Assembly (NCBI GenBank): GCA_015482705.2
Contig: JADMLA020000019.1
Coordinates: 29,973-93,972, forward strand
Origin: Prosthecochloris sp.
GTDB taxonomy: Bacteria > Bacteroidota > Chlorobiia > Chlorobiales > Chlorobiaceae
Direction of reading: 5' to 3'
Length of the DNA stretch: 64,000 nt
Position numbers and translations under genes: made by a program. This document shows positions 1 to 9,262 of this stretch, piece by piece; the first letter of the stretch is position 1, and each line of letters starts with the position of its first letter. The notes under the pieces are model-generated. The model ran no database searches and was not told the origin of the DNA. It saw nothing but the letters and a program-made list of their open reading frames with translations.

Positions 1-641
1 CTTCAGTCGAATTACCTTCATAGCATATCAATGCCTTGATATAAAATAACTCTTTCGAAATCATATCATGCACATCAACCGCTGCGGAAAAGAAAAAATT
101 TCACTATGACCGTAAACCCAACGCTATACGTTAAAAATATCCCAAACGTATTTCATCGATCAAAAAAAAGACATAATGCTCACAGAAAAGAACCAATAAA
201 CAACCATATAATTATATATAAAAAATAACAATCGTTATAAACAAAACAAAAAAAGAGATATAGCAAAAACACATTTCAGACTAAAGCGTAATTAATATAA
301 AAACAATACTTTAGACGAACAGCAACAGTGTAAATCTTTTGTTTTTGCAACACATTCACATATGTTATATATTCTTGGCTGAATTTTATCGATTATCCTG
401 CATAGATATAATTGCGGATACAGAGAAGAGTGAATAGCCACTCGTCTTATTATTATTTCTTGTTAGCAGTTCGAAGGACAAGATTGCATTTACAGAAGTA
501 ATCCATTCCTTAGAGTTGGTATCATCAAATATTTCAACAGCACTATTCTCATTGCCAATCCGGAATACCGGAGAGCAGAAAATTTTCCCAGGCAACCCGC
601 CTGGCCGGAAAACAACCATTAGCATCAGGAGACCTTGAAAC
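1..641. other. AT-rich intergenic region upstream of the psr-like operon
   Basis: No credible gene is visible in these 641 bases. The first 400 are very AT-rich with many A runs. The minus-strand reading frame at 386-643 has no family signature and overlaps the leader of the next gene, so I do not call it. The length and composition suit a promoter and regulatory region for the molybdoenzyme operon that starts at 642. The last 80 bases are more GC-rich and can fold (see 560-604). Confidence 0.6.
560..604 (+). promoter_or_regulatory. Two small hairpins in the leader of the psr-like operon
   Basis: Two inverted repeats lie just before the ribosome binding site: CCGG-AATA-CCGG at 560-571 and CCAGGC-AACCC-GCCTGG at 588-604. 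They sit 38-82 bases before the ATG at 642, inside the probable 5' untranslated region. I do not recognise a known riboswitch class. They may be an RNA regulatory element, or simply a processing or stabilising structure. Confidence 0.3.
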
Positions 642-2858
642 ATGAACCATGGTCATGATTTGAACCGCAGAGATTTTTTAAAGATATCGTCTCTGTTTTT
701 AGCTGGATCTGCTGCGATTTCTAGTCAGGTCGGGCAGGCATTGTCTAGCACAAACACTGCCTATGCGAAAGACGACAGGGAAAAAGTTGTTCATTCATTC
801 TGCGAACACTGTTTCTGGCGTTGCGGTATCGCAGCACACGTACGTAATGGCAAAATCTACAAAATCACCGGTTCGGAACATCATCCGCTCAGCAACGGAA
901 AGCTCTGTCCTCGTGGTACAGGAGGCATCGGGCAGATTTACGATCCCGACAGGCTCGCCCACCCGCTCATCAGAGAACGAAAAGGGGGCACAAGCAACCT
1001 CCGTAAAGCTTCATGGGATGAAGCCATCACCTACACAGCCGAAAAGCTTTATCAGATAAAGGAAAAATACGGCCCCGAATCCATCGCAATGCTCCATCAT
1101 GGTTACGGGTACACCTTTTTCAAGGAAATGTTCAAGGCGTTCGGCGTGAACAAATTTGCGAAGCCATCGTACGACTTCTGCTGTGGACCACGTCTTCAAG
1201 GCTATACCATGACCTACGGCCATGGCTCAGGCACTCCTGAAGGTATCGATATCATGAACAGTAAATACCTGCTCTTTTTCGGTACACATTACGGTGAAAA
1301 CATGCACAACACCGCTGTTCAGGAAATTTCGGAGGGTATTCGTCGCGGCCTCAAGATCGTTGTGTTCGATCCCCGATTCTCGACACTTGCAGGAAAAGCC
1401 GAAAAATGGCTGCCGATAAAACCAGGAACGGACATCGCCATGATGCAGGCTCTTATGAACGTTCTCATCAGCGAAGACCTCTACGACAAGAAATTCGTTA
1501 CGGAAAACACCGTAGGATTTGACGAGCTTTGGGCTGAAGTCCAGCAGATGACTCCTGAAAAAGCGGCAAGCATCACCGATATTCCGGCAGACGAAATCCG
1601 TGAAATTGCAAGAACTTTTGCGAGCTACGCTCCGGCAGCAGCAGTCCATCCAGGACGAAGAACACAGTGGTACGCCGACGGAACGCAACGGGTACGCGCC
1701 ATAGCGATACTCAATGCATTGACCGGTAACTACAAAATGCCGGGCGGTGTTGTCAAGTATGAAAAATACAAGCTGCCGAAACCCGAAGCTCATCCGCATC
1801 CGCATTTCAAGAAAGAGGTCTGGAGCAAGTATCCGTTCTTTGTACAAACCAAACCGGAAAACTCCATTACCTCCCACGAGGTTGTTCAGCAGACGCTCGA
1901 AGAAGAAATAAAAGCCTGGTTTGTCTATGGGGTGAACGTTCCCGAAACCATTACCCTCGGACGGAAAACCGCAATCGAGGCGATGCAGAAACTCGATTTC
2001 ATGGTTGCCGTCGATACGCTGCCGATGGAAGTCACCGGATATGCCGATATCGTACTTCCTGAATGCACCTATCTGGAGCGCTATGATGACCTCGATGGAG
2101 GAAGGCCTTACCGGACGCCGTTTGTAGCACTGCGCCAGCCTGTGGTGGAGCCGATGTTCGATAGTAAGCCCGGCAATGAAATCGCAAGAATGATGGCTGA
2201 AAAACTCGACCTGCACGGTGTTTTCGAAGACAGTGTGGAAACCTATCTCGACAAGCGGCTGAAGAAAGTCGGCAGTTCACTCGAAGAAGTCGAAAAAACA
2301 GGCGTGCTCGTCGGTGAACCAACCAATCTCTACCGAAAACCCGATGAAAAATTATCCTTCAAAACCCCGAGCGGTAAAATAGAACTTGCTTCTGCGCAGT
2401 TGAAATCAGCTGGTTTCGATGCAGTTCCAAAGTACATCAAACATCCCGACCCTCCGCAGGGTTACTACAGGATACTGACAGGTCGCAAGCCGATGCTGAC
2501 GTTCGGACGTACCGCAAACAATCGTTTTCTGAATGAACTGCCGACGGCGAGAGAAAACGAAATCTGGGTCAACCCCCGGATAGCCAAAAAGCATGCCCTT
2601 TCACACGGAGAGTATGTGCACCTGAAAAACCAGGCCGGTATCGTTTCGGAATTCCCCATAAAAGTAAAGGTTACCGAACGCATCAGAGAAGATTCGGTAT
2701 ATATGGTTCACGGCTACGGCCACTATTATAAAAAGCTGAAATGGGCTTACAGAAAAGGGGCGTCCCATAACCAGCTCATCTCAAAAGCAGACATCGATCA
2801 AAGTATCGGCGCCGTAGGCTTTCAAAACAACTTTGTGACTTTTATCAAGGAGGCATAA
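642..2858 (+). CDS. psrA: Polysulfide/thiosulfate reductase-like molybdopterin catalytic subunit
   Basis: Catalytic subunit of a complex iron-sulfur molybdoenzyme (738 residues), expected in the periplasm. A twin-arginine motif RRDFLK is at residues 9-14, followed by a hydrophobic stretch and an Ala-rich cleavage region. The [4Fe-4S] site is C54-x2-C57-x3-C61-x27-C89. C180/C181 (FCCGP) are candidates for the protein ligand of molybdenum, as in PsrA/PhsA. The C-terminal part has the usual molydopterin-dinucleotide binding region (about 610-735). AGGAG at 627-631 supports the ATG. The next gene starts 3 bases after the stop. Known complexes of this type in green sulfur bacteria are called polysulfide-reductase-like; direction and substrate (polysulfide, thiosulfate, sulfite) cannot be read from sequence. 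Confidence 0.9.
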   Translation: MNHGHDLNRRDFLKISSLFLAGSAAISSQVGQALSSTNTAYAKDDREKVVHSFCEHCFWRCGIAAHVRNGKIYKITGSEHHPLSNGKLCPRGTGGIGQIYDPDRLAHPLIRERKGGTSNLRKASWDEAITYTAEKLYQIKEKYGPESIAMLHHGYGYTFFKEMFKAFGVNKFAKPSYDFCCGPRLQGYTMTYGHGSGTPEGIDIMNSKYLLFFGTHYGENMHNTAVQEISEGIRRGLKIVVFDPRFSTLAGKAEKWLPIKPGTDIAMMQALMNVLISEDLYDKKFVTENTVGFDELWAEVQQMTPEKAASITDIPADEIREIARTFASYAPAAAVHPGRRTQWYADGTQRVRAIAILNALTGNYKMPGGVVKYEKYKLPKPEAHPHPHFKKEVWSKYPFFVQTKPENSITSHEVVQQTLEEEIKAWFVYGVNVPETITLGRKTAIEAMQKLDFMVAVDTLPMEVTGYADIVLPECTYLERYDDLDGGRPYRTPFVALRQPVVEPMFDSKPGNEIARMMAEKLDLHGVFEDSVETYLDKRLKKVGSSLEEVEKTGVLVGEPTNLYRKPDEKLSFKTPSGKIELASAQLKSAGFDAVPKYIKHPDPPQGYYRILTGRKPMLTFGRTANNRFLNELPTARENEIWVNPRIAKKHALSHGEYVHLKNQAGIVSEFPIKVKVTERIREDSVYMVHGYGHYYKKLKWAYRKGASHNQLISKADIDQSIGAVGFQNNFVTFIKEA

Positions 2859-2861
2859 CCT

Positions 2862-3428
2862 GTGGCTGATAAAAAAAATTACGGAATGGTTATCGACACA
2901 CGAGTCTGTGTCGCTTGTTCTGCATGCGTCTATGCATGCAAGTCAGAAAACAGTATACCGGAAGGCTATTGCCGGGACTGGGTCGTGCAGGAAACAAATG
3001 GCACCTATCCCAGACTCAGCATGGAAAACCGTTCGGAACGTTGCCAGCATTGTGCAAAAGCACCCTGTGTGATTTACTGCCCAACCGGTGCATCACACTA
3101 TTCCGAAGATGGAACCGTTCAGATCAACCGCTCACGCTGCACCGGCTGCAAGGCCTGTCTTGCCGCATGCCCTTATGACGCGCGCTATGTCCATCCTGAA
3201 GGCTTTGCAGACAAATGCTCGCTCTGCAAACACAGGCTCGACAAAGGCCTTGAAACCGCATGCGTCTCGGTCTGCCCGACGACCAGCCTTAACCTCGTGG
3301 ATCTGAACAATCACGAAGAAGAGGCATTGAACATGATGAACGGAAAGGAGGTCTACCAGCAAAAAGAGCATGCTGGTACTAACCCGAGCCTCTACTGGAT
3401 TTCAGCAAGGAATAAACCCGGAGCATAA
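2862..3428 (+). CDS. psrB: Polysulfide reductase-like iron-sulfur subunit, four [4Fe-4S] clusters
   Basis: Electron-transfer subunit (188 residues) of the DmsB/PsrB/NrfC family linking the molybdoenzyme to the membrane subunit. Four Cys groups give 16 ligands: CVACSACVYAC near the N-terminus, CQHCAKAPCVIYC, CTGCKACLAAC, and CSLCK with a distal CVSVC. The start codon is GTG at 2862, well supported by AAGGAGG 9 bases upstream that overlaps the end of the preceding gene. There is no signal peptide, consistent with export as a folded complex on the Tat signal of the catalytic subunit. Translationally linked to both neighbours. Confidence 0.92.
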   Translation: MADKKNYGMVIDTRVCVACSACVYACKSENSIPEGYCRDWVVQETNGTYPRLSMENRSERCQHCAKAPCVIYCPTGASHYSEDGTVQINRSRCTGCKACLAACPYDARYVHPEGFADKCSLCKHRLDKGLETACVSVCPTTSLNLVDLNNHEEEALNMMNGKEVYQQKEHAGTNPSLYWISARNKPGA

Positions 3429-3430
3429 TC

Positions 3431-4423
3431 ATGACAGAAACAACGACGGAAATCATATCGACGAAAATGAACCCGAATGTGGTTCCACACCTGCACATTT
3501 GGGAATGGCATATTCCAATCTACCTTTTTCTCGGCGGACTTGCCGGAGGATTGCTCATCATCACCGCTGTGATGATCGTAGCCAAACGGTATTTCGGCAT
3601 CGGTCCACAGGATGAGGGAGAAGGCTGCCCTTGCCTGGCTGTCAGGCTCGGCTCGGCTCTCTCCCCCATATTGCTCGGTATCGGTATGCTGTTTCTTTTT
3701 CTCGATCTCGCGAACAAATTCTATGTGTGGGCATTCTACACCACCATCCAGCCTACATCACCCATGTCTGCAGGGAGCTGGATACTGATCGCTTTTTTCC
3801 CGATGGCCGTACTGCAGGCTATGCTGGTCAACAAGCAGTTCCTGCGTAAGCTGAACATTGGGATCGTCAACAAACTCATCAGCTGGACCGAGGACCACCT
3901 TACCCTCGTTGCACTTCTCAATGCACACATCGGTATCGGTATCGGTATCTATACCGGTATTCTGCTCTCATTTTTCTACGCCCGTCCTCTCTGGTCAAGC
4001 TCTATTCTGGGAATGCTGTTTCTCGTTTCCGGTATTTCAAGTGCGGCAGCGCTCATGCTTCTTTTCGCTCCAAAGCATGAAAAACCCATCTACAGCAAAA
4101 TAGACGCCAACGCCCTCTGGATCGAGATGATCATTGTCGGCCTTTTCGTTCTCGGCGGTATTACCGGACCGGCCAATACCAGCGGAGCCATGATGCACCT
4201 GATTGCAGGTGACCACCAGTTGGCAGGTATGTCGTATATGCTGTGGTTCTGGGGAGGTTTTGTGGCGCTGGGGCTTATCGTTCCCATGTTCCTCGAGTTC
4301 CTCGAAACTGTTGGTGTGCATATCAAGTATCCCCAGGTCGCTCCTGTTCTCGTGCTGATGGGCGGTTTGATACTTCGCTTCCTTATCGTTTTTGCAGGAC
4401 AGACCTATCACACGTTCATGTGA
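3431..4423 (+). CDS. psrC: NrfD/PsrC-type quinone-interacting membrane subunit
   Basis: Integral membrane anchor (330 residues) of the complex, NrfD/PsrC family, expected to bind menaquinone or chlorobiumquinone and exchange electrons with the iron-sulfur subunit. After a short cytoplasmic-looking N-terminus there are eight or so hydrophobic segments; the first contains GGLAGGLLI and a later one GGITGPANTSG, both typical of the family. The start is 2 bases after the preceding stop. Length is normal for PsrC (about 320). A strong hairpin follows at 4443-4476, so the operon probably ends here. Confidence 0.9.
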   Translation: MTETTTEIISTKMNPNVVPHLHIWEWHIPIYLFLGGLAGGLLIITAVMIVAKRYFGIGPQDEGEGCPCLAVRLGSALSPILLGIGMLFLFLDLANKFYVWAFYTTIQPTSPMSAGSWILIAFFPMAVLQAMLVNKQFLRKLNIGIVNKLISWTEDHLTLVALLNAHIGIGIGIYTGILLSFFYARPLWSSSILGMLFLVSGISSAAALMLLFAPKHEKPIYSKIDANALWIEMIIVGLFVLGGITGPANTSGAMMHLIAGDHQLAGMSYMLWFWGGFVALGLIVPMFLEFLETVGVHIKYPQVAPVLVLMGGLILRFLIVFAGQTYHTFM

Positions 4424-4442
4424 AGAAACACCCGCACGAAAA

Positions 4443-4476
4443 GAGGCTGTCTCAGAAACAAAACTGAGACAGCCTC
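4443..4476. terminator. Hairpin after the psrABC-like operon
   Basis: Perfect 13-bp inverted repeat GAGGCTGTCTCAG / CTGAGACAGCCTC with an 8-base loop, 20 bases after the psrC stop. There is no T run on either side, so it may be a factor-dependent terminator or an RNA-stabilising stem. It stands between convergent genes. Confidence 0.5.
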
Positions 4477-4557
4477 ACGAGAATCAGACGTCCATATTCA
4501 CCACACTCATCCCGTCCCACGATACTCATGCCTGACAACAATAATGGTTGCCGAGCA

Positions 4558-5175
4558 TCACTCAATATCGATATGTACCTCGTTCCTCCTCAGAAAAGGT
4601 AATGTCCATGGAGGATCGAAGCTTGCCATCCTTGGCCCCGACACGGGACGATACCCGTTTTGATTGATCCATTCATTGAGTTTTTCCGAGTATTTTTCAA
4701 TATTTTTTTCGGAATGAAGGCCGGAATAGCGAATGGTAGCGACTTTCCTCTCCGGAACCTCTCTCAGCACAATCCCCTCATCAAGGGGCTTAGGGATGGT
4801 TTCCATGGTATACTTTCGTGGCATGACAAAAGCCGTCACCCATTTTTCCCCGGACTTTTGCTGCATTACCGGAGCTGTCATCGCAATTTCTTCACTCCGC
4901 CGCTCCTGAATAACCGGTGTTGTCATGTCGATACTGGAATCCGCTTTGTTGCCTCCGAAAATAAAACCCGCCAGTTTACTGAACGTTTTCCCACTTGTTG
5001 ATCGATAGTCTCCTTCCATTTCCGTTTCAGCAAGAATCATCGGCTGATATTGCCGAATCTCATACACCCCGTCACGTTGCATCACTGTATACTGCGCCTC
5101 TTCGGCTGTCCGTTTTCCCAGAACCGAACAACCGGCAAGCAAAAAGCTCGATAGCAGCAACAAAACGATATTCAT
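4558..5175 (-). CDS. SOUL-family haem-binding lipoprotein
   Basis: SOUL/HBP-family protein (205 residues) of unknown exact role; family members bind haem or other tetrapyrroles. The N-terminus is a lipoprotein signal with lipobox LLAGC, Cys at residue 16. The body has family-typical repeats such as MTTPV and MTAPVM, then VPERKVATIRYSG and a C-terminal PPWTLPFLRRNEV. I chose the ATG at 5175 because a strong AGGAGG lies just upstream and it gives a correct signal peptide; the frame stays open upstream without protein character. Common in green sulfur bacteria, where tetrapyrrole handling is a plausible context, but the link is inference. Confidence 0.85.
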   Translation of the reverse strand: MNIVLLLLSSFLLAGCSVLGKRTAEEAQYTVMQRDGVYEIRQYQPMILAETEMEGDYRSTSGKTFSKLAGFIFGGNKADSSIDMTTPVIQERRSEEIAMTAPVMQQKSGEKWVTAFVMPRKYTMETIPKPLDEGIVLREVPERKVATIRYSGLHSEKNIEKYSEKLNEWINQNGYRPVSGPRMASFDPPWTLPFLRRNEVHIDIE

Positions 5176-5459
5176 CTCTCTTCTCCTCCTGTTTCTCGTC
5201 ACTCTGAGCAGAGCGACTGATTGATTGCGTCTCAGATACATAGTCAAACAACAGGAATTGGAAAAAGGTTTGATTATAATGTGTGCTGAATGCATTGCAA
5301 TGGAACGTAACGCCTCCGATACCTGCAACGACACCTATGGTAATCGGTAACAATGAAGCAAACATGGCGACAAGAGCAGGAGCAAACTATCAAACTGTCC
5401 AGCTTCATTTACAATGGTTATTTCCTTTCAAAAACGATGCCGAACGATTACCGATAGTT

Positions 5460-5984
5460 CTACATCCCCCAAAGGTTACCGGTATTGACCGCTTTGTTCT
5501 GAAGTTTCAGGTAATAAAAAAGCTGTGCCTTGTGTACTTTCAGGTGATCGACCATTTGAAGCAGGCGATGGCCGAGTATCACCTCGGTTCGATCCCAGGG
5601 AGCTGTTGTTTGTTTCGTGTCAAGATCCTCTTCACTACATTCCGATACCAGGGAAAGCGCAAGCAGCTCGTCTTCCTCCAACAGCTTCTTCGCTTCAGAT
5701 ACGCTCCCGATCGCCTGCATTGTTTCAGCGGGAGCCAGCATCTCCTCGGTGGTCAGACTTTCCACATCGATTCCCTCAGGCAAGCCCCAGTCGCCGGTAA
5801 CAAACCCGCGCATACTTCCACCACACGCAATAGTGATGTGTTTAAGGAGTTGACCGGTGGACATCCAGTTGCTTCCCGTAGCTGGCTTCCACTGCAGCAT
5901 TTCATCATCGGTCAGTTCAAACAGCCCTTTCGTGACTGCGTAGGTTGATTTGATCTCTTCTGTCAACAGTTCATTCCAGTTCAT
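5460..5984 (-). CDS. DinB-like four-helix-bundle protein
   Basis: 174-residue protein of the DinB/YfiT-like metalloenzyme fold. His in LLKHI and the pair HLKVH near the C-terminus fit the three-His metal site of this family. These proteins often act as thiol-dependent transferases, but no specific reaction can be given. The ATG at 5984 has GGAAGGAG a few bases upstream; the longer frame to 6020 would start inside the upstream gene without a ribosome site. It overlaps the end of the DUF2461 gene by 14 bases, so the two are probably co-translated. Confidence 0.75.
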   Translation of the reverse strand: MNWNELLTEEIKSTYAVTKGLFELTDDEMLQWKPATGSNWMSTGQLLKHITIACGGSMRGFVTGDWGLPEGIDVESLTTEEMLAPAETMQAIGSVSEAKKLLEEDELLALSLVSECSEEDLDTKQTTAPWDRTEVILGHRLLQMVDHLKVHKAQLFYYLKLQNKAVNTGNLWGM

Positions 5985-6663
5985 GATTGCTCCTTCCGAC
6001 AAGCACCTTGTCGATTGCATTATTGAGAAACCTGTTTAAACCATACAGAACAGAGAACATCTCCGCCACATCATCGACAAGAGAAGCAGAAAACCAGAAA
6101 TCATCTGTAACCCTGTGTGTCACGGCGTAATGTTTGTTTTTGAGCAGATCGATATCGGGAAAATCTTTCGGAAAACCTTTGGGTGCTGTTTTCAGTTTTT
6201 CACCGAACATCCCCCCGTAATATTTTCCAAACCCCTCGCTTTCCAAGATGGCTTTATATTCGTCGATGTTTTCGAAAATCTCGTACCTGATCGCTTTGAG
6301 ATAGCGAGATTCAGGCATATATGCACCTCCCCCGACAAACGACGCCCCAGGCTCTATATGCAGATAATATCCCGCATACGGACTTTTTCTGCCCCCCCTT
6401 GCGATAAAAGCACCGAAGTTGGTCTTGTAGGGTGATTTGTCTTTCGAAAACCGCACATCACGAAATATCCTGAACAGACACTCTTTAGGACTGACCACAT
6501 CGACTTCGGGATCGATCTCCCTGACAACCGGAATCAGAACCGCAACAAGCTGCTCAACGTCAGCCCTGGCAGAGTCATAGAACGGCTTGTTCGCCTGAAA
6601 CCATTCCCGATTGTTGTTTTTCCGCAACGCGTCAAGAAAGTTTATGGAATTTTGAACATCCAT
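5971..6663 (-). CDS. DUF2461 (TIGR02453) family protein
   Basis: 230-residue conserved protein of the DUF2461 family, function unknown. Characteristic features are the N-terminal NREWFQANK block, VSPKECLFRIFRDVRF and the KSPYKTNFGAFI motif followed by AGYYLHIEPG. It is the full family length. The start at 6663 is 20 bases downstream of the DUF202 gene stop, and its end overlaps the DinB-like gene, so DUF202, DUF2461 and DinB-like form one minus-strand transcription unit. Confidence 0.85.
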   Translation of the reverse strand: MDVQNSINFLDALRKNNNREWFQANKPFYDSARADVEQLVAVLIPVVREIDPEVDVVSPKECLFRIFRDVRFSKDKSPYKTNFGAFIARGGRKSPYAGYYLHIEPGASFVGGGAYMPESRYLKAIRYEIFENIDEYKAILESEGFGKYYGGMFGEKLKTAPKGFPKDFPDIDLLKNKHYAVTHRVTDDFWFSASLVDDVAEMFSVLYGLNRFLNNAIDKVLVGRSNHELE

Positions 6664-6683
6664 GTCGCTCTATCAAAAGTATT

Positions 6684-6989
6684 TTATTCCGACTGCAGTA
6701 GTTTGGTTTGCCTTCGCACTGCGTCGATCGACTTGCCGATGCTGCGGTATCGTATCACACCGACAATACCTGTAACGGCGCCTAACGGTATACACGCTAC
6801 TCCAACGGCCCAAAACCACATCTCGTTGGCAAAATGCATAATGGAAATTCCAGCGATAACCAAGGCAACTCCCGATCGCAGATAAGCAAGCAGTGTTCTT
6901 TCGTTGGCCAGCAACGTGCGATCGATGGCAAGCTCATCACGAAGAATCAGTTCATCATCATCAAACCTGGAATACAGTGACTTCCTCAT
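6684..6989 (-). CDS. DUF202 small membrane protein
   Basis: 101-residue inner-membrane protein of the DUF202/YidH type. It has the family signature RTLLANERTLLAYLRSGVAL (residues about 24-43), then two hydrophobic helices (about 40-60 and 64-82) and a basic tail. Function is not established for the family. It is first in a probable unit with DUF2461 and the DinB-like gene, and follows the Acg-type gene by 42 bases on the same strand. Confidence 0.85.
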   Translation of the reverse strand: MRKSLYSRFDDDELILRDELAIDRTLLANERTLLAYLRSGVALVIAGISIMHFANEMWFWAVGVACIPLGAVTGIVGVIRYRSIGKSIDAVRRQTKLLQSE

Positions 6990-7031
6990 TCTTTCATTTG
7001 CTTTCCAGGCACCTGTTCGAAGCCAGGTGCC

Positions 7032-8171
7032 CTATTCTTTTCCGTTCTCATTCAATGTCGTAAATCCATCAAGGGGCATCCTCAAACTCACTGGAGAGGG
7101 ATAATCCTTTAGATAGCCGACTCGCAGGAGAAACTGGGGCGGTTTGTCCAAACGCAACATTTCTGCAGCCTTTTCCGACAAGAGAGGCTCTTCAAGGACC
7201 TGGGACATAGGGTGTATACCGACAGAGCGGTCTTTTGCACTGAGAAACATCCGCTCAAAACAGCGGCCTGTTTCTATAAGGGCGGAAATCCGGTCATTTT
7301 CCGACGTAACGACGATCCAACCACCACTTTGCGCAATCTGCCGCTTGACACGCTCAACCGTAGCCGTCCGAAAGTCTTTACCCAGCACGTCCCTCGAACC
7401 GTAGAAATTTCTTACATACCACCCGGCAAGCCCGGTAATATCCAAGGCTTCCGGGGTAAGACCGTTGCGATACTTGCAAGCTTCTGCATCCGACCATCGT
7501 ATCCATCGTGATAGTTCTTCCTGTACGTTTTCTCGTTCGATCTGCAGCTTGGTTGCCGACACGGAGGCCTCATCGAGCCATGTACTCTGGGTTGAGTGCC
7601 GAGGGTAATAATGAATACTTTCTTCTCCACCGGCGAGAAAAGAAAAATCCAGGGGATCGATATCTTCGTCTTTGAAAACGGTTCGTACGGTTCTGCGTTC
7701 GAGGAGACGCTGAAGAGGATATTCCATCCTTTGAGCGTTCTGGAGTTCGATTGACAACAGCTCGGGATCGAAAGGATTTCTCGCAAGCAAGCGAATGTTC
7801 ACCTGAAAACCGTGCGCCTTCGCAGCAATCACCACATTCTCGAGAAACGCTCCTATAGAAAGCAGCATTTCACGATTTTGGGGATCGACCTCCGTGAGCC
7901 AGCGATCCTCGGCTGATCCGATAACCCAGTTATCGGGACTTTTGATGGAAACCGTCCAAGGCTGGACGTTATGGCTGCTTGGAGCAAAAGAAGCATACCG
8001 GAGAATCTCCGTACGCTCCCTGCCTATCAGGGATACCAGTTCATCATAACCCGAATCGTTCATCACTTCTTCCCTGGTTATTCCGTCACATGCCGACAAA
8101 CCAGGAAAAAGCCCGCAGGCGACAATACACTGTACCGAGCGTATAAGGAACTTCCTGCGTGAAAGAGACAT
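7032..8171 (-). CDS. Acg-family FMN-binding nitroreductase-fold protein, exported
   Basis: 379-residue protein with nitroreductase fold of the Acg type. The N-terminus SRRKFL plus a hydrophobic stretch ending in LSAC looks like a Tat or lipoprotein signal, so it probably sits outside the cytoplasm. The core begins with RERTEILRYASFAPSSHNVQPW, the FMN-contact region of the family, and RRTVRTVF follows. Acg proteins of mycobacteria bind FMN without clear reductase activity and have been linked to flavin storage; that is family knowledge, not evidence about this copy. Upstream is a 190-bp gap to a divergent methyltransferase. Confidence 0.78.
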   Translation of the reverse strand: MSLSRRKFLIRSVQCIVACGLFPGLSACDGITREEVMNDSGYDELVSLIGRERTEILRYASFAPSSHNVQPWTVSIKSPDNWVIGSAEDRWLTEVDPQNREMLLSIGAFLENVVIAAKAHGFQVNIRLLARNPFDPELLSIELQNAQRMEYPLQRLLERRTVRTVFKDEDIDPLDFSFLAGGEESIHYYPRHSTQSTWLDEASVSATKLQIERENVQEELSRWIRWSDAEACKYRNGLTPEALDITGLAGWYVRNFYGSRDVLGKDFRTATVERVKRQIAQSGGWIVVTSENDRISALIETGRCFERMFLSAKDRSVGIHPMSQVLEEPLLSEKAAEMLRLDKPPQFLLRVGYLKDYPSPVSLRMPLDGFTTLNENGKE

Positions 8172-8363
8172 AGGGAAAGTACATTAAAGGTTCTGGTCAC
8201 CGACCGTTCCGGTGACAGGATCTTTATCAACCTCCATTAAGTATACAGATTTCAAGAAATAATGAAATGTAAAATCTTCCTATCCCGATAATTGGATAAT
8301 GGGCATACACAACTTTTTAAGTTTATATTGACCAATTGTTTGCTTGACCGTACACATGGACCT

Positions 8364-9122
8364 ATGAAAAAGAGAGAGTTCAACACATCTTTGGATATCA
8401 TAGACGAGAATATCACTCCATTTATTCCTCGTATCCTCAAGGATTTATGGACGCTGGGCGGAAACCCGGACGCCGTCATTAAGCTCATGAAGCAACACGT
8501 TGCACTGAAGGAGGACAGTCAAATTATTGATTTGGGATGCGGAAAAGGAGCAACTGTCATCGAATTAGCCAAAACTTTTCCAGGCAACTACACTGGCATC
8601 GATATCATTCCCGAGTTTATTAAAGAAGGAAATGACAGAATCAGGGAAAATCAGCTCTCCGAAACCGTCGTATTGAGACAAGAAAACATGTGCGAGACAG
8701 TCGCCGCCCCTGGAAAGTACGATGTTGTCATTTATGGTCATGACTCCGATGCTTTTGGCTCAGTCACAAAAACATTGCGGGTTCTTTCAAAAAAGATACA
8801 CGAGAATGGATCGATCATCTACGAGACGGCATTTCACGATGGAAGATACAAAGGGAAGGAGTATTCTTCCGAAGAAGCGCTCTATTCGGCAATAAAGGAT
8901 TCAGGGCTACGAATCATTGCCCGATTGAAGTCGAATAGAGAATATATTCGACGACACAATGAAGCAAACAATAGATCGATCGAGAAAAGGATAGAACAGT
9001 TGAAAGAGCAGCATCCCGATAAAAACAGACTGTTTGACAGTTTCTATTTAAACCAGATTCGGGAATCCAATATTCTCGATGAATATGTAGAATGCATCGC
9101 TTTTGTTCTACAACAAAGGTAG
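8364..9122 (+). CDS. Class I SAM-dependent methyltransferase
   Basis: 252-residue methyltransferase. SAM motif I is IIDLGCGKG at residues 54-62, followed by the acidic GIDII (motif II region) and VVIYGHDSD. Substrate is unknown; fold and motif resemble small-molecule methyltransferases of the UbiE/Cyclopropane group. I chose ATG at 8364 (MKKREF) with GGA just upstream rather than the open frame at 8292, whose first 24 residues lack family character. It stands alone, divergent from the Acg-type gene. Codons look AT-richer than in neighbours, by eye only. Confidence 0.8.
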   Translation: MKKREFNTSLDIIDENITPFIPRILKDLWTLGGNPDAVIKLMKQHVALKEDSQIIDLGCGKGATVIELAKTFPGNYTGIDIIPEFIKEGNDRIRENQLSETVVLRQENMCETVAAPGKYDVVIYGHDSDAFGSVTKTLRVLSKKIHENGSIIYETAFHDGRYKGKEYSSEEALYSAIKDSGLRIIARLKSNREYIRRHNEANNRSIEKRIEQLKEQHPDKNRLFDSFYLNQIRESNILDEYVECIAFVLQQR

Positions 9123-9262
9123 CACTGTCAGTCTCGATCTTACCGGTAACGTCTTCCCGCTTGCCGGGATATCGGCGCGGCAATTGAAACCACAGAACGA
9201 AAGAGGTATCCTGTAGTTACCTCCAAACTATCGGGCAGAAAGCTTGGCCCTCATTGAACGTT

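Noticed and set aside
386..643. 85-codon minus-strand frame in the psr leader
   Set aside because: No family character, overlaps the psrA leader and start, no ribosome site.
1227..2216. 329-codon antisense frame within psrA
   Set aside because: Shadow of a strong coding gene on the other strand; composition is that of an antisense reading.
5072..5365. 97-codon minus-strand frame with hydrophobic start (MFASLLPITIGVVAGIGG)
   Set aside because: It overlaps the SOUL gene start in another frame and lacks a ribosome site; possibly a decayed membrane gene but too weak to call.
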